This document shows positions 53,893 to 61,526 of a stretch of 64,000 nucleotides of DNA, piece by piece. Location of the stretch: the NCBI GenBank assembly GCA_963819755.1, contig CAWFXB010000001.1, forward strand, positions 806,001 through 870,000, given 5' to 3'. How positions within the stretch are numbered: the stretch's first letter is position 1; the number at the start of each line of letters is the position of its first letter. A program made the position numbers and the translations under genes. Origin of the DNA: VRUE01 sp963819755 (GTDB taxonomy: Bacteria > Actinomycetota > Thermoleophilia > Solirubrobacterales > 70-9). The notes below the pieces were generated by a model. That model worked only from the letters and a program-made list of their open reading frames with translations, did not search any database and was not told the DNA's origin.

Positions 53893-54882
53893 TCAGGTCG
53901 CCAGCACAACCAGGGCAAAGCGCTCCTCGGCGTCGGGGAGCCATTCTTTGACACCGAGCCCGGCCCAACCGATCTCGCGCTCAAAGCCAGCACGTGTGTA
54001 CTTCGCGCTGATCTCAGTGCGGATCTCCTCTCCCGGAGAGAACTCGACCTCCCAGTCCAAGAGCTCAACCCGTACTCGGCAACGGCGCCGCGCCCGCAGG
54101 CGCATCTCTATCCAGCCATTGGCGTCGTCATAAACGACCACGTGGTCGAAGGCGGCCAAGTCGAAGTCAGCGCCGAGGCGTGTGTTCAGCGTCTGAAGTA
54201 GGTTCCTATTGAACTCTGCGGTCACACCGGCCGCGTCATCGTATGCCGCCTCGCTGGCGCAAGGGTCCTTTGCCAGGTCAATACCGATTAACAGCGCACC
54301 GTCCGGGCCGGTGATCGCTCGGAGTTCACGCCAAAATCGCCGACGCGCGCCGGGTAGTAGGTTGCCGATCGTTCCCCCCAACATGACGAGCAGTCGTTTC
54401 GCGCCATCTGGGGGTGCTCCAAGCATGCCGAAAAGATCAGAGAAGTCGCTCTGAACCGGCTTCACGGCGAGACCCGGCAGGGTCTCTGCCACCATTCGCG
54501 CGCAGATATCGAGCATATCCGCCGACATGTCCACCGGGACATAGGTAAGGCCTGCGGGATCGCCCCCCGCCTGCAACAGCAGCTTGGTCTTTGCGCCCGA
54601 GCCAGCGCCAACGTCTACTACCTCCGTGGGCCCGGCGGTGCGAATGATTGACTGCGCATGGCGCTCGAGCAGCGAGAGCTCGGTGCGGCCCTGGTAGTAC
54701 TCCGGGAGCTCAAGGATCTGCTCGAAAAGCTCCGCCCCCCGCTCGTCGTAGAGGAAGCGCGAGGAGAGCTCCTTGAAAGGTCGCGTGAGCCCATCCATGA
54801 CGTCATAGGCGAGCTCGTCGACGTCATACCCGACCTCTGTCGGCGGCGCTACAGTCGTCAGGATGTCTGCTTCCGATCCCAA
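53893..54882 (-). CDS. egtD: L-histidine N-alpha-methyltransferase
   Basis: EgtD trimethylates histidine to hercynine with SAM, the first step toward ergothioneine. The 329-residue protein has the family N-terminus FLYDERGAELFEQILELP (about 43-60) and EYYQGRTE, the SAM motif VVDVGAGSGAKTK (88-100) and VPVDMSADML. The C-terminal half carries LIGIDLAKD and ISAKYTRAGFE, typical of the histidine-binding part. It starts 15 bases after the hisS stop. The other ergothioneine genes (egtB, egtC, egtE) are not in the window. Confidence 0.92.
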   Translation of the reverse strand: MGSEADILTTVAPPTEVGYDVDELAYDVMDGLTRPFKELSSRFLYDERGAELFEQILELPEYYQGRTELSLLERHAQSIIRTAGPTEVVDVGAGSGAKTKLLLQAGGDPAGLTYVPVDMSADMLDICARMVAETLPGLAVKPVQSDFSDLFGMLGAPPDGAKRLLVMLGGTIGNLLPGARRRFWRELRAITGPDGALLIGIDLAKDPCASEAAYDDAAGVTAEFNRNLLQTLNTRLGADFDLAAFDHVVVYDDANGWIEMRLRARRRCRVRVELLDWEVEFSPGEEIRTEISAKYTRAGFEREIGWAGLGVKEWLPDAEERFALVVLAT

Positions 54883-54897
54883 GGCTCAGACCTCTTC

Positions 54898-56220
54898 CTA
54901 AGCGATGCCCGTAACTCTCTTGAGAAGGTCTGAGAGCGCAACTGCCTCTTGCGTCCCAGCTCTAAGGTCGCGCAGGGTAACGAAATTGCCCGAGGCCTCG
55001 GAGGCGCCAACGATGGCAGCAAACGGAATGCCAAGAGCCGAGGCATAGGACAATTGGTCACCCAGTCGCCGAGCCTGCATGTAAACCTCGGTTGGAACCT
55101 GGCCCTCGCGAAGCAGCGTGGCAACGCGTAGACAGCTATCGAGGAAGTCGCGGTCCTGTACTGCAACGAGCACCTTGGTCGGACTTGACGACTCCAGCTC
55201 GACCTGTTCGCTCTGCACCAGCAGGTCGAGCAACCGAGTAAGTCCAATCGAAACTCCCACGCCAGGCAGAGAGCGGTCGGTGAAGTAGCCGGCAAGATCA
55301 TCGAAGCGACCACCCGAACAGACGCTTCCCCACTCCTCGCGGCCGCTCAGGAAAGTCTCGTAGACCGTGCCGGTGTAATAGTCGAGGCCGCGGGCGATCG
55401 AAAGGTCGACCCGGAACTCATCGCGACCAACGCCGAGACGGGCCGCCGCCTCGGCGACCTCACGTAGCGCGTGCACGCCGCCGGGATCGACCCCGGCATC
55501 GGTGAGCAAGCGTTCTGCAGAATCGAGATCCTCGAGTTTGAGTAGCTCACGGAGAAGCACGACAAGCTCGCCCGGTGCTTTCTCCTTTGCCAAAGCCTCG
55601 CCCACCGCGTCCGCACCCTGGGGGCCGTGCTTGTCGATGATGCGCAGGAACCGATCTGAGTCCGCGCCGTCTATACCCCAGCGGGAGAGAACACCCGAGA
55701 GCACCATCCGATTGGAGAGGCGGATCTCGAATCCGGGCAACCCGAGGCCACGGAACACCGAGGCGATCACCGAAACAACCTCGGCGTCGTGAAGGAGGTC
55801 CAAAGAGCCGCTGCCGATTATGTCTATATCGCACTGGTAAAATTCGCGAAACCGCCCGCGCTGCGCGCGCTCGCCACGCCAGACCTTTTGCATCTGGAAG
55901 CGGCGAAAGGGGAAGGTAAGTTCGTGAGCGCGCTGAGCAACGTAACGGGCAAGCGGAACGGTCAAGTCAAAGTGCAGGCCAAGCTCCGCAGAGTCTTGGC
56001 GATCGTCGCTGGGTTTGCGCAAAGAGTAGATCTGACGTTGCATGCCACCCTTTGCCGCTAGCACCGGCATCCGCTCAACTGCCGGGGTCTCGATCGGCAG
56101 AAAGCCATGAAGTTCGAAGCTATCTCGAATTGCGTCGAGCATGCGCAGCTCCGTACGTCTCACCCGCGGACTCCACTCCGGGAAGCCTGAAACAGGACCG
56201 ATGTCGATGCCCCTGCTCAT
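54898..56220 (-). CDS. hisS: Histidyl-tRNA synthetase
   Basis: The 440-residue class II synthetase charges tRNA-His. Signatures are motif 2 QMQKVWRGERAQRGRFREFYQCD, the HisA box RGLDYYTGTVYE, the GGRFDDLAG stretch and a C-terminal anticodon-binding domain (KVLVAVQDRDFLDSC, SYASALGIPFAAIVG). The ATG at 56220 begins MSRGIDIGPVSGF. It is 33 bases downstream of tRNA-His and 15 bases before egtD. Placement beside hisZ and hisG is unusual for the housekeeping enzyme, so it might be a second copy; this cannot be judged from the window. Confidence 0.92.
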   Translation of the reverse strand: MSRGIDIGPVSGFPEWSPRVRRTELRMLDAIRDSFELHGFLPIETPAVERMPVLAAKGGMQRQIYSLRKPSDDRQDSAELGLHFDLTVPLARYVAQRAHELTFPFRRFQMQKVWRGERAQRGRFREFYQCDIDIIGSGSLDLLHDAEVVSVIASVFRGLGLPGFEIRLSNRMVLSGVLSRWGIDGADSDRFLRIIDKHGPQGADAVGEALAKEKAPGELVVLLRELLKLEDLDSAERLLTDAGVDPGGVHALREVAEAAARLGVGRDEFRVDLSIARGLDYYTGTVYETFLSGREEWGSVCSGGRFDDLAGYFTDRSLPGVGVSIGLTRLLDLLVQSEQVELESSSPTKVLVAVQDRDFLDSCLRVATLLREGQVPTEVYMQARRLGDQLSYASALGIPFAAIVGASEASGNFVTLRDLRAGTQEAVALSDLLKRVTGIA

Positions 56221-56253
56221 TCCAGCACGCCTTTCGCCGCAGACCGAGAGAGG

Positions 56254-56328
56254 GGTGGCTGACGGGATTCGAACCCGCGACCCCCGAGACCACAACCCGG
56301 TGCTCTGGCCATCTGAGCTACAGCCACC
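56254..56328 (-). tRNA. tRNA-His (GTG), embedded in the histidine operon
   Basis: Acceptor GTGGCTG/CAGCCAC with the extra 5' G at -1 facing C73, anticodon loop TTGTGGT (GTG), and T-arm CGGG-TTCGAAT-CCCG are present. It lies 15 bases after the hisG stop and 33 bases before hisS on the same strand, so it is likely processed from the operon mRNA. Confidence 0.93.
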
Positions 56329-56343
56329 ATGTCCGGTGCCACA

Positions 56344-57027
56344 TTACACTTCCCCGGAACGTGGCGAGCGCTCCGAAAGCTTGCCCACCAGTTCCGCAAT
56401 CTGAGAGGACTTTCGCGAGTAGGCAACGGGGTTGCAGATCAGCCGCGCAGTGCTGTCGGCAATCTTGAGCCTACTTACCAAGTGGTTCTCGCGAAGCGTC
56501 CGACCGGTGTCAACGAGATCGATGATGCCGTCGGCCAGCCCAGCGATCGCAGCTAACTCAACCGATCCCTTTAGTTCGACGAGATCGATCGGCCTGGCGG
56601 TCTCCTCCGACCATTTGAGCGCCGTGCGAGGAAACTTCGTCGCGATGCGCGCAGAGCCCAGACGTGCCAGCGCGGCCTCCACAGGATTCTCCTCCCCTTC
56701 AACGGTCGCGAGCACCATCTCGCACTGGCCGAACCCGAGGTCGAACAGCTCGTACACCGCGCCCTCGCCAGAGTACTCGACGATCACGTCCTTGCCGACG
56801 ATCCCGATATCGGCTACCCCGGCTTCGACATACTTGGCCACATCGCTGGGGCGCATCGTCATGATGCGCGCGTCCGGGAAGAGCTGGCGTCGTTCGTTGG
56901 CACGCACCTCGCTCGTGTCAAAGCCAGCTCGGTCGAGGGCGTCAAGCGTCGCGGCGGCGAGGTGACCCTTTGGGACGGCCGCAACGAGCTCAGGGGTACG
57001 CCACGCGATGCCGCGCGAGTTGTTCAT
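56344..57027 (-). CDS. hisG: ATP phosphoribosyltransferase, short form (catalytic subunit)
   Basis: HisG joins ATP and PRPP in the first step of histidine synthesis. The 227-residue short form lacks the C-terminal regulatory domain and needs HisZ, which is next door. Visible features are LVAAVPKGHLAA near the N-terminus, GVADIGIVGKDVIVEY, ELKGSVELAAIAGLADGIIDLVDTGRTL (the PRPP-binding region) and ARLICNP. The ATG at 57027 overlaps the hisZ stop by 4 bases. The feedback site should lie at the HisG-HisZ interface, as known for the short form. Confidence 0.94.
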   Translation of the reverse strand: MNNSRGIAWRTPELVAAVPKGHLAAATLDALDRAGFDTSEVRANERRQLFPDARIMTMRPSDVAKYVEAGVADIGIVGKDVIVEYSGEGAVYELFDLGFGQCEMVLATVEGEENPVEAALARLGSARIATKFPRTALKWSEETARPIDLVELKGSVELAAIAGLADGIIDLVDTGRTLRENHLVSRLKIADSTARLICNPVAYSRKSSQIAELVGKLSERSPRSGEV

Positions 57028-58085
57028 TGGGAGGCTTCCAGGCCCGGCTTGGTCTCCATCACGTCCTCAGCCAGCTTCGCGGCGTGAAGCGCCTCGACGC
57101 TGACGCCGAAACCAATCGCCGGCATCGACTTACCGAATTTCGCGAGGAGCCCGTCGTAGCGCCCGCCCCCGCCAATCGGTTGCCCCATCGCTGGATGGTG
57201 CACCTCGAAGATCTCGCCGCTGTAGTAGCCGATCTCACGCGACATGCCGAAGTCGATCACCAACCGCGCACGCACAGTGGCCGGGGCCTTTTCGGCGATC
57301 TGCCGTAGACCGGTGGCAGAGCGCGAGAGAACCGCGGAGAGATCGAGAGAGACCTTTTCCATCTGCTCGAATACATCGGCGCCGCCTCGGGTCTGGGCCA
57401 GCTTCGACAACAGGTCGAGGCTCTTGGCAGAAACCTCCCCGCGCTCTGCGATTCGACGGAGCGTCCGCTCTAGATCGACGAAGTCGCGCACCGCCAGCGC
57501 CCGCGAGAGCCGCGCCTGATCCGGGTCTGAGATCTCCAGCGCCCTCATCAACGTCGGGTATAGCGTGGCATCGCCGAGCACGATGCTGTAAGTGTTGAGA
57601 CCGGCGCCGTCGAGCGCCGCAACAGCAAGCTCCAGCAGCTCAAGAGTGCCGGGTAGTCCCGGTCTACCAATCAGCTCGGCACCGAGTTGAAGAAACTCAC
57701 GGGCCTGTCCGGAGGCGATTGCGCGGGCATGTCCGGGCACCGTCTTACCGCGATAAATATGCGAAACGTAGTACAGCCGAAACGGCGGCTCTTTATCTCT
57801 CATGCGGGTCACGACGAGTCTCGCCGTGGGAACCGTCATGTCAGAGCGAAGGATCAGCGTTCGACCCTCCTCGTCGAGGAACCTGAACGCCGGCGCTGCC
57901 GACTCCAGGTCACCGGCAGCCATGACCGACTCGTACTCGAGCGCCGGGGTGTGAATCTCCATGTAGCCGCGGGTTGCCAACTCGCGCCGGACATCGGAGA
58001 GCAACAGGGTCATGTCCTCCAGCTCTTCGGGCAGCATGTCGCGGAGACCCGGAGGGGTGGGGAAGAGCCCCGGCCCGTCCATCAC
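57024..58085 (-). CDS. hisZ: ATP phosphoribosyltransferase regulatory subunit
   Basis: HisZ is a HisRS-like paralogue without synthetase activity that forms an octamer with short HisG and confers histidine feedback. The 353-residue protein keeps class II folds: LPEELEDMTLLLSDVRREL, LILRSDMTVPTARLV, and GGGGRYDGLLAKFG near the C-terminus. It lacks the C-terminal anticodon domain. Two starts overlap the upstream stop (GTG 58085, ATG 58082); GTG gives the common 4 bp overlap. Confidence 0.93.
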   Translation of the reverse strand: MMDGPGLFPTPPGLRDMLPEELEDMTLLLSDVRRELATRGYMEIHTPALEYESVMAAGDLESAAPAFRFLDEEGRTLILRSDMTVPTARLVVTRMRDKEPPFRLYYVSHIYRGKTVPGHARAIASGQAREFLQLGAELIGRPGLPGTLELLELAVAALDGAGLNTYSIVLGDATLYPTLMRALEISDPDQARLSRALAVRDFVDLERTLRRIAERGEVSAKSLDLLSKLAQTRGGADVFEQMEKVSLDLSAVLSRSATGLRQIAEKAPATVRARLVIDFGMSREIGYYSGEIFEVHHPAMGQPIGGGGRYDGLLAKFGKSMPAIGFGVSVEALHAAKLAEDVMETKPGLEASQ

Positions 58086-58849
58086 CGGTTCACTGCCTTC
58101 ATCGGTCCCACGGTCGGGTAGCTCTCCGAGAGGACTCCGACCCGCTCGACAATGGCAGCGAAATTCAGCGGCGTGTAGTCATCCTCGACGAAGATCGAGC
58201 GACTGTGTGGCTTGAGGCCGAGCGCTTCCCGGTCGGGCGCCGGCACAGGCTCGAAAGCCGACCACCGCTGACTTATCGCACCCTCCGCCTGCTCGCGAGT
58301 GACCCGGCCACTGAAACGGTAAAGGGGTGGCAACGTGAGGCGTGAGAGATCCACCGGCTCGGCATCGGCGAGCGCGCGCAATCGAGCAAGCCACAGATCG
58401 GCCCGACACTCCGGACTGTCGAGGCTGACCTCGACTGAAAGGCAGTTGGGGAAATGGCGGTTTACGCAGTCGTAGTTGGCAATAACAAGTCGTGAGAGCC
58501 CAAGAAAGCGGGCGGCCTCGGCAGCGAGTCGCCTGTTGCCCCGGTCACCGAGAAACCCGCAATCGTTGTCCGAAGAGCAGGTGTTGTGGAAGTCGATAAT
58601 CAGCTCGTAGTCGCCCAAGAGCCGCTCGCGCAGCTCATATGCGCGCCGAACCTCGTAGGCCTCATCGTCGCGCTCGCCGGGGAATACACGGTTTAGATCC
58701 GCGTCCACGCAGCGACGGGCCGCCTGCCGTGCACGCGGATTGGCGATCAGCGCATCGACTCCCGGCAGAGGGTCATTACCCAGGGCTTCGACTAGCTCGA
58801 TGCCGAGGGGCTCATCGCCATGAATACCTCCGAGAACCAGAAGCCTCAC
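58082..58849 (-). CDS. AstE/aspartoacylase-type zinc amidohydrolase
   Basis: The 255-residue M14-like hydrolase has zinc ligands His and Glu in GGIHGDEPLG and the later His in DFHNTCSS. Substrate-site elements NPRARQAAR and DLNRVFPG are also present. Relatives cleave N-acetylaspartate or N-succinylglutamate, releasing an acyl group from an amino acid. Inside a histidine operon it could act on an N-acyl histidine or a related compound; that is inference. It overlaps both neighbours by 4 bases (ATGA), indicating tight coupling. Confidence 0.8.
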   Translation of the reverse strand: MRLLVLGGIHGDEPLGIELVEALGNDPLPGVDALIANPRARQAARRCVDADLNRVFPGERDDEAYEVRRAYELRERLLGDYELIIDFHNTCSSDNDCGFLGDRGNRRLAAEAARFLGLSRLVIANYDCVNRHFPNCLSVEVSLDSPECRADLWLARLRALADAEPVDLSRLTLPPLYRFSGRVTREQAEGAISQRWSAFEPVPAPDREALGLKPHSRSIFVEDDYTPLNFAAIVERVGVLSESYPTVGPMKAVNR

Positions 58850-59562
58850 GAGGAGAGCCTCACAACCACTAGGTCGCGGTGGTCGGGCACGTCCCGTATG
58901 GCGACCAGGTGCTTTGCCTGCGGACCGAAGAGCTTGAGCGTTTTTTCGATCAAACGCTCGTTGATCGATCGAAAAGCAAGAACGGAGCCTTTCAGCTCAG
59001 AGAGAAACTGGGAGATCATCGCTCGATAATTCCCGAGATTCCCGAATGGGCGAAGGGACAAATCGGCGAAGATGTCCTCCAGCCAGACGAACTCGCCAGG
59101 CAGGCGATCCGTGAGCCAAGCATGCATTTTCTCCTCGCCCGGGGCGGAGTAGCAGCGCTCCGCCAAGACCTCGGCACTGGCCTTCCAGGCCAGTGCGGCG
59201 ACGACACATGAGCCATCCGGATACCGCTCAAGATAGAAACGGGAATCGTGCGCACTGAAGCAGCTCACCCAGTCGGCCGTTAGACGCTCTTCGGAGAACG
59301 CCGGCTCCCGCAGGATCTCCCCGCAGTGCGTGCAGGTCTCGCCGATCTCTTGTTGAGAACGGCGCCGGGGGCATGCATTTTCAAACCCCGCAGGAGCAGC
59401 GCAAGCCGACACCTCGCGCCACGGTTCCCCCGCGAAGGCCATCTGGTAGATCGGCACGAGCTGCGGCGCCTCGGCCGCTACCGCCTCGACGGTGTGCAGC
59501 ATTTCGGCCTCCGGCTGACCTGGCTGTGGATGCTGCGATTGTGATTTGGCAAGTGCTTCCAT
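58846..59562 (-). CDS. GNAT-like protein with an embedded Cys cluster, first gene of the histidine operon
   Basis: The 238-residue protein resembles a GNAT-fold acetyltransferase. The early helix VPIYQMAFAGEPWREVSACAA is followed by a Cys-containing insert with GETCTHCGEIL that may bind zinc. The rest has RFYLERYPDGSCVVAALAW, then WLEDIFADLSLRPFGNLG and NERLIEKTLKLFG. Acceptor unknown; adjacency to an amidohydrolase suggests acylation/deacylation of one molecule. The ATG at 59562 lies 3 bases after the T-run of an intrinsic terminator, so it is expressed only on read-through. Confidence 0.65.
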   Translation of the reverse strand: MEALAKSQSQHPQPGQPEAEMLHTVEAVAAEAPQLVPIYQMAFAGEPWREVSACAAPAGFENACPRRRSQQEIGETCTHCGEILREPAFSEERLTADWVSCFSAHDSRFYLERYPDGSCVVAALAWKASAEVLAERCYSAPGEEKMHAWLTDRLPGEFVWLEDIFADLSLRPFGNLGNYRAMISQFLSELKGSVLAFRSINERLIEKTLKLFGPQAKHLVAIRDVPDHRDLVVVRLSS

Positions 59563-59565
59563 GGC

Positions 59566-59596
59566 AAAAGAAAGGCCGCCTGCGTCGCAGGCGGCC
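59566..59596 (-). promoter_or_regulatory. Attenuator hairpin and T-run before the histidine operon
   Basis: On the minus strand GGCCGCCTGC/GCAGGCGGCC forms a 10 bp stem with a 3-base loop, followed by TTTCTTTT. It ends just before the first structural gene. It lies 32 bases after the leader-peptide stop, the arrangement of a His attenuator. An antiterminator pairing could not be settled by eye. Confidence 0.8.
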
Positions 59597-59628
59597 TATG
59601 CAAGATGCGTGGCTAACCAGCGGCGCGG

Positions 59629-59667
59629 TCAGATCCTCATCTCATGATGATGTCGAGCAAAGAACAT
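59629..59667 (-). CDS. Histidine leader peptide
   Basis: This 12-codon reading frame gives MFFARHHHEMRI and ends with TGA. Three consecutive CAT codons make it a histidine-sensing leader peptide of the classic his-attenuation type. A TATAGT box (59675-59680 region on the minus strand) lies a few bases upstream of the ATG, so the transcript may begin almost at the start codon. When charged tRNA-His is scarce, ribosomes would stall at the His codons and prevent the terminator from forming. Such short frames arise by chance, but position, codons and terminator agree. Confidence 0.75.
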   Translation of the reverse strand: MFFARHHHEMRI

Positions 59668-59917
59668 TGGCTGGCGACTATAGCGCACCCCGCCAGCCAT
59701 GATTGCAAGGGTCCTCCCCCTGGATCGAGGAGCGCAACGCCCGGTGCCCGGAGAGCCGGCCACTGAGGCAGGGGGCACCCAACTGCCGTGAGTGATACTT
59801 CAGAGCACCGACAGCAGAGCGATCTCGTTCATGGGCGGACTATGGAGCTACAAGCACGCCCGATAACGCCGCCTTACGTAGACCTGGCCCCCACTCCCGC
59901 CGAGGGCCCGAAGCCGC

Positions 59918-60175
59918 CTACTTCTTCAGCGCGTAGCCGACACCCATTTTAACCACCAGCTTCTCCGCACGGACCTTGGCGAGCAGGGCCGAGACCTGGC
60001 CGGACGCAATGCCGATCTCGGCGGCGAGCTCAGTGTGCCGGGCGCCGGGCTTCGCCTCGATCGCGGCCAGGAGCTGCTGGCGGCGCTGGCCGCGCGGCGC
60101 CTGCGGGCGCCGGCGGCAGGACCGGCCGCAGCGAAGACGACCAAGGCCGTGGCGATCGCGAGGAGTGCCCAGCAC
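59918..60175 (-). CDS. Small winged-helix protein
   Basis: The last 56 residues read QRRQQLLAAIEAKPGARHTELAAEIGIASGQVSALLAKVRAEKLVVKMGVGYALKK, shown here only as positions: the helix-turn-helix spans about residues 40-70 and the wing is VVKMGVGYAL. The Arg-rich N-terminal 30 residues look less like a real protein; the true start or a frame break there is uncertain. DNA-binding proteins of this size with a basic arm are common in actinobacteria. Role unknown. Confidence 0.5.
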   Translation of the reverse strand: MLGTPRDRHGLGRLRCGRSCRRRPQAPRGQRRQQLLAAIEAKPGARHTELAAEIGIASGQVSALLAKVRAEKLVVKMGVGYALKK

Positions 60176-60594
60176 CTCGTTCCGCCCTCGGGGCGGCCCG
60201 CCGCACTCATTGACCCCCTGCCAAGGTCTCGTGCGGCGACCCCTTCCGATGGCGAACCGAATCCCTCCAGGTCCGGGCGAACCCGGGAAGCAAAGCGCCA
60301 GGCCGCAGAACGGCCGACATCGACGGCAGACTTCGCCTCGCCCACAGACGCGCGGGTCTCAGGAAGGCAGACCGGCACCGAGGTCGGGGCCGAGTCGGGG
60401 GGACAGCCCCTGCCGGTGAGCCCGGAACCGGCGCCTCCGAACTCTCCGGGCGGGTCGAGTTCGGGCAGCGCCGCGGCTCAGAGCGGCCAGGGTGCCTCCT
60501 CCGAAAGCGGCGACGGGTCCAAATCTGAGTTCGGCATGTGAGGTTTCTGAGATTCGCCACGAGCGGGCTACGTCAATGCTTTTCCTAAAGTGCC
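60176..60594. other. Region without a clear gene
   Basis: Open frames exist on both strands. A plus-strand one ends in a Ser/Gly-rich tail (SSSGSAAAQSGQG) at 60541, like the end of an exported protein. None has a good start, ribosome-binding site or recognised motif. It may hold a gene remnant. Confidence 0.4.
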
Positions 60595-60620
60595 GCACCT
60601 GGCATTCCAGGTGCTACACT
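60595..60620 (+). promoter_or_regulatory. Operator-like palindrome and -10 box of the vapBC operon
   Basis: The 20 bp inverted repeat GCACCTGGCATTCCAGGTGC (60595-60614) is followed directly by TACACT, a -10-like box 7 bases before the ATG at 60628. A palindrome over the promoter fits autorepression by the VapBC complex. The mRNA would be leaderless or nearly so. Confidence 0.6.
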
Positions 60621-60627
60621 CGATCCC

Positions 60628-60882
60628 ATGCCGACTACCAAACCCCGCTACACGATCACCGACACCGGCGAGCTCAGCGAGCAGCTCGACGAGGCGCAGC
60701 GGCGCTGGCCTCACGTTCACGATCGCAAGGAGCTGCTGCTCCGTCTCGCCGCCGCCGGGCGGGACGCGATAGGGCGCGAAGCGAGCGAGCGCAGCACAGC
60801 GATCAAGGAGACCGCCGGCGCGCTCACCGGCGTCTACCGGCCCGGTGAGCTGGAGCGGCTACGCGAAGACTGGCCGGCGTGA
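60628..60882 (+). CDS. VapB-family antitoxin
   Basis: The 84-residue protein begins MPTTKPRYTITDTGELSEQLDEAQRRWP and continues HDRKELLLRLAAAG, a short beta strand plus helices like ribbon-helix-helix or related antitoxin DNA-binding domains. The C-terminal half (GALTGVYRPGELERLREDWPA) would wrap the toxin. Its stop overlaps the toxin GTG by 4 bases. It should neutralise the PIN toxin and repress the operon through the palindrome upstream. Confidence 0.75.
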   Translation: MPTTKPRYTITDTGELSEQLDEAQRRWPHVHDRKELLLRLAAAGRDAIGREASERSTAIKETAGALTGVYRPGELERLREDWPA

Positions 60883-61262
60883 TCGTCCTCGACGCGAGCG
60901 TGCTGATCGGTCACCTGGACGGCAGCGATCGACACCATGCCGAGGCACAGAGCCTGCTTGAGACAAGCGGCGAGGAGCCGCTGGGGGCGAGCGCGATCAC
61001 GCTTGCCGAGACCCTGGTCTCCCCGGCGCGGGCGGGTCGCCTCCCCGATGCCGAGGCAGCCTTGCAACAGCTGGGTGTAGGCGAGTTGGCGCTCGGTGAG
61101 AGCGTCCCCAGCCGGCTGGCGAAGCTGCGCGTCGAGATTGGCCTGAAGCTGCCGGACTGCTGCGTGCTGCTGGCCGCACAAGAGCACGCCGGCATCGTGG
61201 CGAGCTTCGATTCGGACCTGCTCGCGGCCGCACGCAAACTGGGACTGAAGACAACCGAGTAA
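60879..61262 (+). CDS. VapC-family PIN-domain ribonuclease toxin
   Basis: The 127-residue PIN-domain protein has the four acidic sites: Asp5 in MIVLDASVLIGHL, Glu44 in LAETLVSPARAG, Asp near 93 in LKLPDCCVLLAA, and Asp near 112 in VASFDSDLLAAARKLG. It cuts RNA (tRNA or rRNA in studied members) when freed from VapB. GTG start. The 264 bases after it hold no convincing gene. Confidence 0.88.
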   Translation: MIVLDASVLIGHLDGSDRHHAEAQSLLETSGEEPLGASAITLAETLVSPARAGRLPDAEAALQQLGVGELALGESVPSRLAKLRVEIGLKLPDCCVLLAAQEHAGIVASFDSDLLAAARKLGLKTTE

Positions 61263-61526
61263 GCGGGTCCGGCGGGGGCTTTCCTACTGCCGACGTTCTC
61301 GAGGTACCGCTACTCGCGCAGTGCAGAAGCAGGCCAGATACCGTCAAATCTTGCGACTCGCTCGAAGGTGGCATCGATGTGTTCGCAGGCCACACGCTTC
61401 TGAGGGCGCAGCTAGATGCGGCATGGATCACACTCGGGCAACTAGACCTACGTCATTGGCGGAGATCTTGCCCCACGAACCCGCACTCCGCAAAAAGGGA
61501 GAAAGTCGAGGCTTGCTGAGGTAAGA

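Noticed and set aside
60035..60541. Exported Ser/Gly-rich protein
   Set aside because: No signal peptide, start context or conserved block; most of it overlaps the winged-helix gene region on the other strand.
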